Positions 12,744-15,228 of a stretch of DNA of 15,228 nucleotides are shown here, piece after piece. Position 1 is the stretch's first letter. Each line of letters starts with the position of its first letter. The notes below the pieces were generated by a model. It was not told the DNA's origin. It was given only the letters and a program-made list of their open reading frames with translations, and made no database searches. The translations under genes and the position numbers were made by a program. The stretch is from DASUZD01 sp036377055 (GTDB taxonomy: Bacteria > Actinomycetota > Thermoleophilia > Gaiellales > Gaiellaceae), in assembly GCA_036377055.1 (NCBI GenBank), contig DASUZD010000153.1, positions 1 to 15,228 on the forward strand, in the 5' to 3' direction.

Positions 12744-13712
12744 ATGACGACGCTCACCGCGCAGGCTCGCGAGGCCGGGGCGGTCCTTGCCGATTCGGAA
12801 GTCGTCTCCCTGATCGTCTACGTCGACGATCTCGATCGCTCGCGGGCCTTCTACGAGGGGACGCTCGGCCTGCGCTCCGCGGCCGACGACGGCGAGTCGG
12901 TCACGTACGACACCGGCCCGGTGCGCCTGTGGCTGCGGCGAGCGGCCGACGACGGGATCGTCCTCGCGCGCGGCGCCGACGACTCCTGCACGATCGTGTT
13001 CCTGGTCGACGACGCGGTCGCAGCACGGGCCGCGCTCGGCCACCGCGGGCTCGCCGACTCGCGCCAGTGCACGTACAGCGTCGGGAGGAACGTCGACTTC
13101 TACGACCCCGACGGCCACCGGCTGATGGTCTACCAGCCTTCGGAGAGCGCGCTGGAGACGCCGGTCGCGGGCAACCTCCGCGACCTCTGGCGAACGGCGG
13201 GCAAGGGAGGCGCAGAGCTGATCGGTCCTCCTGCCGCGCCGCTCGGCCGCCCGCTCGAGGACGTGGGGATCGACGGCAAGCCGCTGCTCTACCTCTGGGT
13301 CTTCATCCGCGATCTCGCCGAGGGGGCGACGTTCTTCGAGCGGCAGCTCGGCCTGCGCGTGCTCGACCAGGGCCATTGCTGCAGCGACGTGTGCCCGGAC
13401 GACCTGCCCGGCGTCGTCAAGTACGACGGCGGCGACGTGATCCTCGCGACGCACCACATGCACGGCCACGAGAGCCTGCTCGACGACGACGGCCGCCCTC
13501 ACGCCGCCCGCGACTACGACCCGAAGTTCGCCCAGGGCGTGGCGCCTGCGCTTCGCGTCAGCGGGATCGAGGACGTGATCGGGGAGCTCGCCGCGCGCGG
13601 CGTCTCGTTCCGAAACGGCGTCCTCCGCCGGCGCGCGGGTGCGCTGGCCGGGTTCCTGGCGCCCTCCGGCCACCTGTTCTACCTCTTCGAGCCGGCTCCC
13701 GTCGAGCCGTGA
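12744..13712 (+). CDS. Two-domain VOC protein (paralog C)
   Basis: A 322-residue double-VOC protein. Domain 1 (18-133) has VSLIVYVDDLDRSRAFYEGT, VTYDTGPVRLWL (53-64, a relaxed form of the KYD motif) and FYDPDGHRLMVYQPSESA. Domain 2 (180-318) has LLYLWVFIRDLAEGATFFER, a Cys/His-rich loop QGHCCSDVCPDDLPG (209-223), VVKYDGGDVILATHHMHGHE (224-243) and SGHLFYLFEPAP. The Cys/His loop and the TH pair match paralog B, and suggest metal binding by an unusual set of ligands. Domain 1 closes with Gln131 where Glu is usual. ATG 12744 follows AAGGAGG (12732-12738). The longer open frame reaching 12672 lacks support. Its stop overlaps the start of the CoA-transferase gene by 4 nt (13709-13712). Confidence 0.85.
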   Translation: MTTLTAQAREAGAVLADSEVVSLIVYVDDLDRSRAFYEGTLGLRSAADDGESVTYDTGPVRLWLRRAADDGIVLARGADDSCTIVFLVDDAVAARAALGHRGLADSRQCTYSVGRNVDFYDPDGHRLMVYQPSESALETPVAGNLRDLWRTAGKGGAELIGPPAAPLGRPLEDVGIDGKPLLYLWVFIRDLAEGATFFERQLGLRVLDQGHCCSDVCPDDLPGVVKYDGGDVILATHHMHGHESLLDDDGRPHAARDYDPKFAQGVAPALRVSGIEDVIGELAARGVSFRNGVLRRRAGALAGFLAPSGHLFYLFEPAPVEP

Positions 13713-15228
13713 CGACTGCGCCCGCGGCGGCTCTCGAGCTCGCCGCCGCGGGAGCGGCCCGCATCTGTGAGCGCCACCTCGCGTGGCTCGGGCTCGGGAC
13801 GACGGAGGTCGAGACGACGATCCGCTGGTTCGGCGCCGAGGAGCGCGCGGGCGCCGAGCACGTGGTCCAGGCGGCGTCGGGGCTGATGGCCGTGCACGGG
13901 ATCGACAACCGCAAGCCGCGGCGCCTCGGGCTCGAGCCGGCTTCCACGGCGGCGGGAATCCTGGCCGCGCAGGGCGTCCTGGCAGCCGAGGTCGGTCGCC
14001 TCCGCGGCCTTCCGTTCGAGTCGGTCGAGACGTCGGTGGTCGACGGCGCGCTCACGTACCTCCGCCACCACGTCGCGATCGCCTCGGCTGGCGCGGCGCC
14101 GCCACACGACCCAGTGCTGACCGCGCCGGGACCGCCCTTCCGCACCGCCGACGGCGCCTGGGTCGAGCTCGAGATGCTCCGGTTCCCGGAGTGGCGAGCG
14201 TTCTGGACGAGCCTCGGCGCGACCGAGGAGCTCGACACGGCGTGGTCGTCGTTCGCGCTCCGCTACCTCCTCGGCGCGTGCCCGCTGCCGGCCGCGCTCC
14301 ACGGGGCGACGCGTCGCCGCTCGCTCCCGGAGCTCGAGGCAGCCGCGGAGGCAGCGGGCGTCGCGATCTGCCGCGTGCGCTCATCGGCCGAGGCGATCGC
14401 CGACGCCGTCCATCCCGGGGGGCCGCCGTGGTCGCTCGAGCCCGCTCCCGGCCGGCATCCCGCGGCGGCCGCGCCCTCGCAGGATTCCGGGCCGCTCGCA
14501 GGGCTGCGCGTCGTGGAGCTGGCGTCGCGGCTCCAGGGCCCGCTGGCCGGGCTGCTGCTCCGCCTGCTCGGGGCGGACGTGGTCAAGGTCGAGCCGCCCG
14601 GCGGCGACCGCGGCCGCGGGGGGTCACGCCTCGGCCGGGCCGCGTACCTCGCGTACAACGCGGGCAAAACCCCGGTCGAGCTCGACTACAAGAGCGCTGC
14701 GGGGCGGCGCGAGCTCGCGGAGCTCGTCGCCGAGGCGGACGTGTTCGTGCACAACTCGCGGCCGGGCCGCGCGGAGCAGGGCGGCTTCGGCTACGCGGCG
14801 CTCTCACGCGCGAACCCCGCGCTCGTGTACGCGTACGCGTCCGGCTGGGAGGGAGCGAAGGTCGCGCCCAGCGACATCGCCGGCGACTTCGTCGTCCAGG
14901 CCTGGGCCGGCTGCGGCGAGCTGCTGGCGCCCGAGGACGAGCCGCCGCTGCCGTCGCGCGTCACGCTCGTCGACGTGGCGGGCGGCCTGCTCGCGTGTGA
15001 GGCGATCCTCGCCGGGCTCTGGTTGCGCATGCGGACCGGCCGCGGCTTCCTGGTGCGGACGTCGCTCTATCGCGCCGCCCTGGCGCTCCAGGCAGGCGCG
15101 GCCGGGCGGCCGCGGTGGGGGCCGCTCGACCGCCCGCTGGAGACGGCCGACGGCTACCTCGCCGTCGCGGTGGACGGCGACGAGATGCGGCGTCGCTTCG
15201 AAGCGATCTGCGGACGCGCCGGCGCGCG
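13709..15228 (+). CDS. CaiB/BaiF (type III) CoA-transferase with tandem degenerate N-terminal half; 3' end outside the window
   Basis: An open frame from GTG 13709 runs to the window edge without a stop (506 codons). From about residue 261 it is a standard CaiB/BaiF enzyme, which moves CoA between organic acids. It opens with AGLRVVELASRLQGPLAGLL, then GADVVKVEPPGGDRGRG, DVFVHNSRPG, and GDFVVQAWAG, whose Asp393 matches the catalytic Asp that forms the acyl anhydride. It continues with TLVDVAGGLLACEAILAGLW and RTGRGFLVRTSLY. Residues 45-250 resemble a second copy of the middle and C-terminal parts: EHVVQAASGLMAVHG with Glu50 at the catalytic Asp position, AAGILAAQGVLAAEVGRLRG, and a later VAICRVRSSAEA segment. 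The first copy is therefore probably inactive. The GTGA overlap with VOC paralog C indicates translational coupling. The acid substrate is unknown. Confidence 0.87.
   Translation, partial: MTTAPAAALELAAAGAARICERHLAWLGLGTTEVETTIRWFGAEERAGAEHVVQAASGLMAVHGIDNRKPRRLGLEPASTAAGILAAQGVLAAEVGRLRGLPFESVETSVVDGALTYLRHHVAIASAGAAPPHDPVLTAPGPPFRTADGAWVELEMLRFPEWRAFWTSLGATEELDTAWSSFALRYLLGACPLPAALHGATRRRSLPELEAAAEAAGVAICRVRSSAEAIADAVHPGGPPWSLEPAPGRHPAAAAPSQDSGPLAGLRVVELASRLQGPLAGLLLRLLGADVVKVEPPGGDRGRGGSRLGRAAYLAYNAGKTPVELDYKSAAGRRELAELVAEADVFVHNSRPGRAEQGGFGYAALSRANPALVYAYASGWEGAKVAPSDIAGDFVVQAWAGCGELLAPEDEPPLPSRVTLVDVAGGLLACEAILAGLWLRMRTGRGFLVRTSLYRAALALQAGAAGRPRWGPLDRPLETADGYLAVAVDGDEMRRRFEAICGRAGA

Noticed and set aside
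9019..13712. Calling the double-VOC proteins extradiol ring-cleavage dioxygenases.
   Set aside because: The two-domain layout fits, but the His-His-Glu metal set at the usual positions is not visible, so a specific enzyme name is not supported.
13783..15000. A 405-codon plus-strand open frame within the CoA-transferase region.
   Set aside because: It is in the +1-shifted frame relative to the CoA-transferase and is almost entirely Arg/Gly/Ala. The frame from GTG 13709 carries clear CaiB/BaiF motifs.
1..15228. tRNA, rRNA, CRISPR array, transposase, phage or toxin-antitoxin genes.
   Set aside because: I looked for clover-leaf ends, regular spaced repeats, DDE/Y1 transposase motifs and small paired genes and saw none.

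Overview
The window is GC-rich DNA (roughly 70% G+C by eye) with frequent GTG starts, tight gene packing and codons ending in C or G. This suits a high-GC actinobacterium. The AraC regulator with its characteristic C-terminal extension, the many vicinal-oxygen-chelate (VOC) proteins and the CaiB/BaiF CoA-transferase are common in Actinomycetota such as Thermoleophilia, but the lineage is my inference. I see no tRNA, rRNA, CRISPR, transposase or prophage genes. The window looks like chromosomal accessory metabolism. The longest stretch without a gene is about 177 bp (7670-7846), so no gap exceeds 300 bases.

Layout. Positions 1-2032 hold a LuxR/NarL-like regulator with a degenerate receiver domain, an AraC-family regulator and a single-domain VOC protein. 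REP-like palindromes surround or interrupt these genes. Positions 2125-4989 hold a two-part protein (ABM-like barrel plus an unrecognised C-terminal domain), a second small VOC protein behind a strong hairpin, and a berberine-bridge-type FAD oxidoreductase. Positions 4986-7669 hold a MmcQ/YjbR protein (minus), a SnoaL-like protein and a SAM methyltransferase (plus), and a PPOX-fold flavin/F420 protein (minus); both minus genes overlap their convergent plus-strand neighbours. Positions 7847-15228 are a nearly continuous plus-strand operon: DAO-type FAD amine oxidase, double-VOC protein, second double-VOC protein, methyltransferase-aminotransferase fusion, third double-VOC protein, and a CoA-transferase cut off by the window end.

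Two things stand out. First, five plus-strand transcription units (genes starting at 2125, 3556, 5480, 7847 and 12744) are each preceded by a near-identical 16-nt element, consensus GCAAGCGCNGAGAAGA. In each case a -10-like hexamer follows after exactly 19 nt. This looks like a shared promoter or operator that ties these genes into one regulon. Second, the downstream operon combines three paralogous two-domain VOC proteins sharing a KYD-G-x-x-I signature with a rare-looking methyltransferase/PLP-aminotransferase fusion and a CoA-transferase with a tandem degenerate half. I know of no characterised pathway with this set. The enzymes are compatible with oxidation or transamination of an amine or amino acid, methylation, CoA activation and VOC-type chemistry on the product. 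The substrate cannot be read from the sequence.
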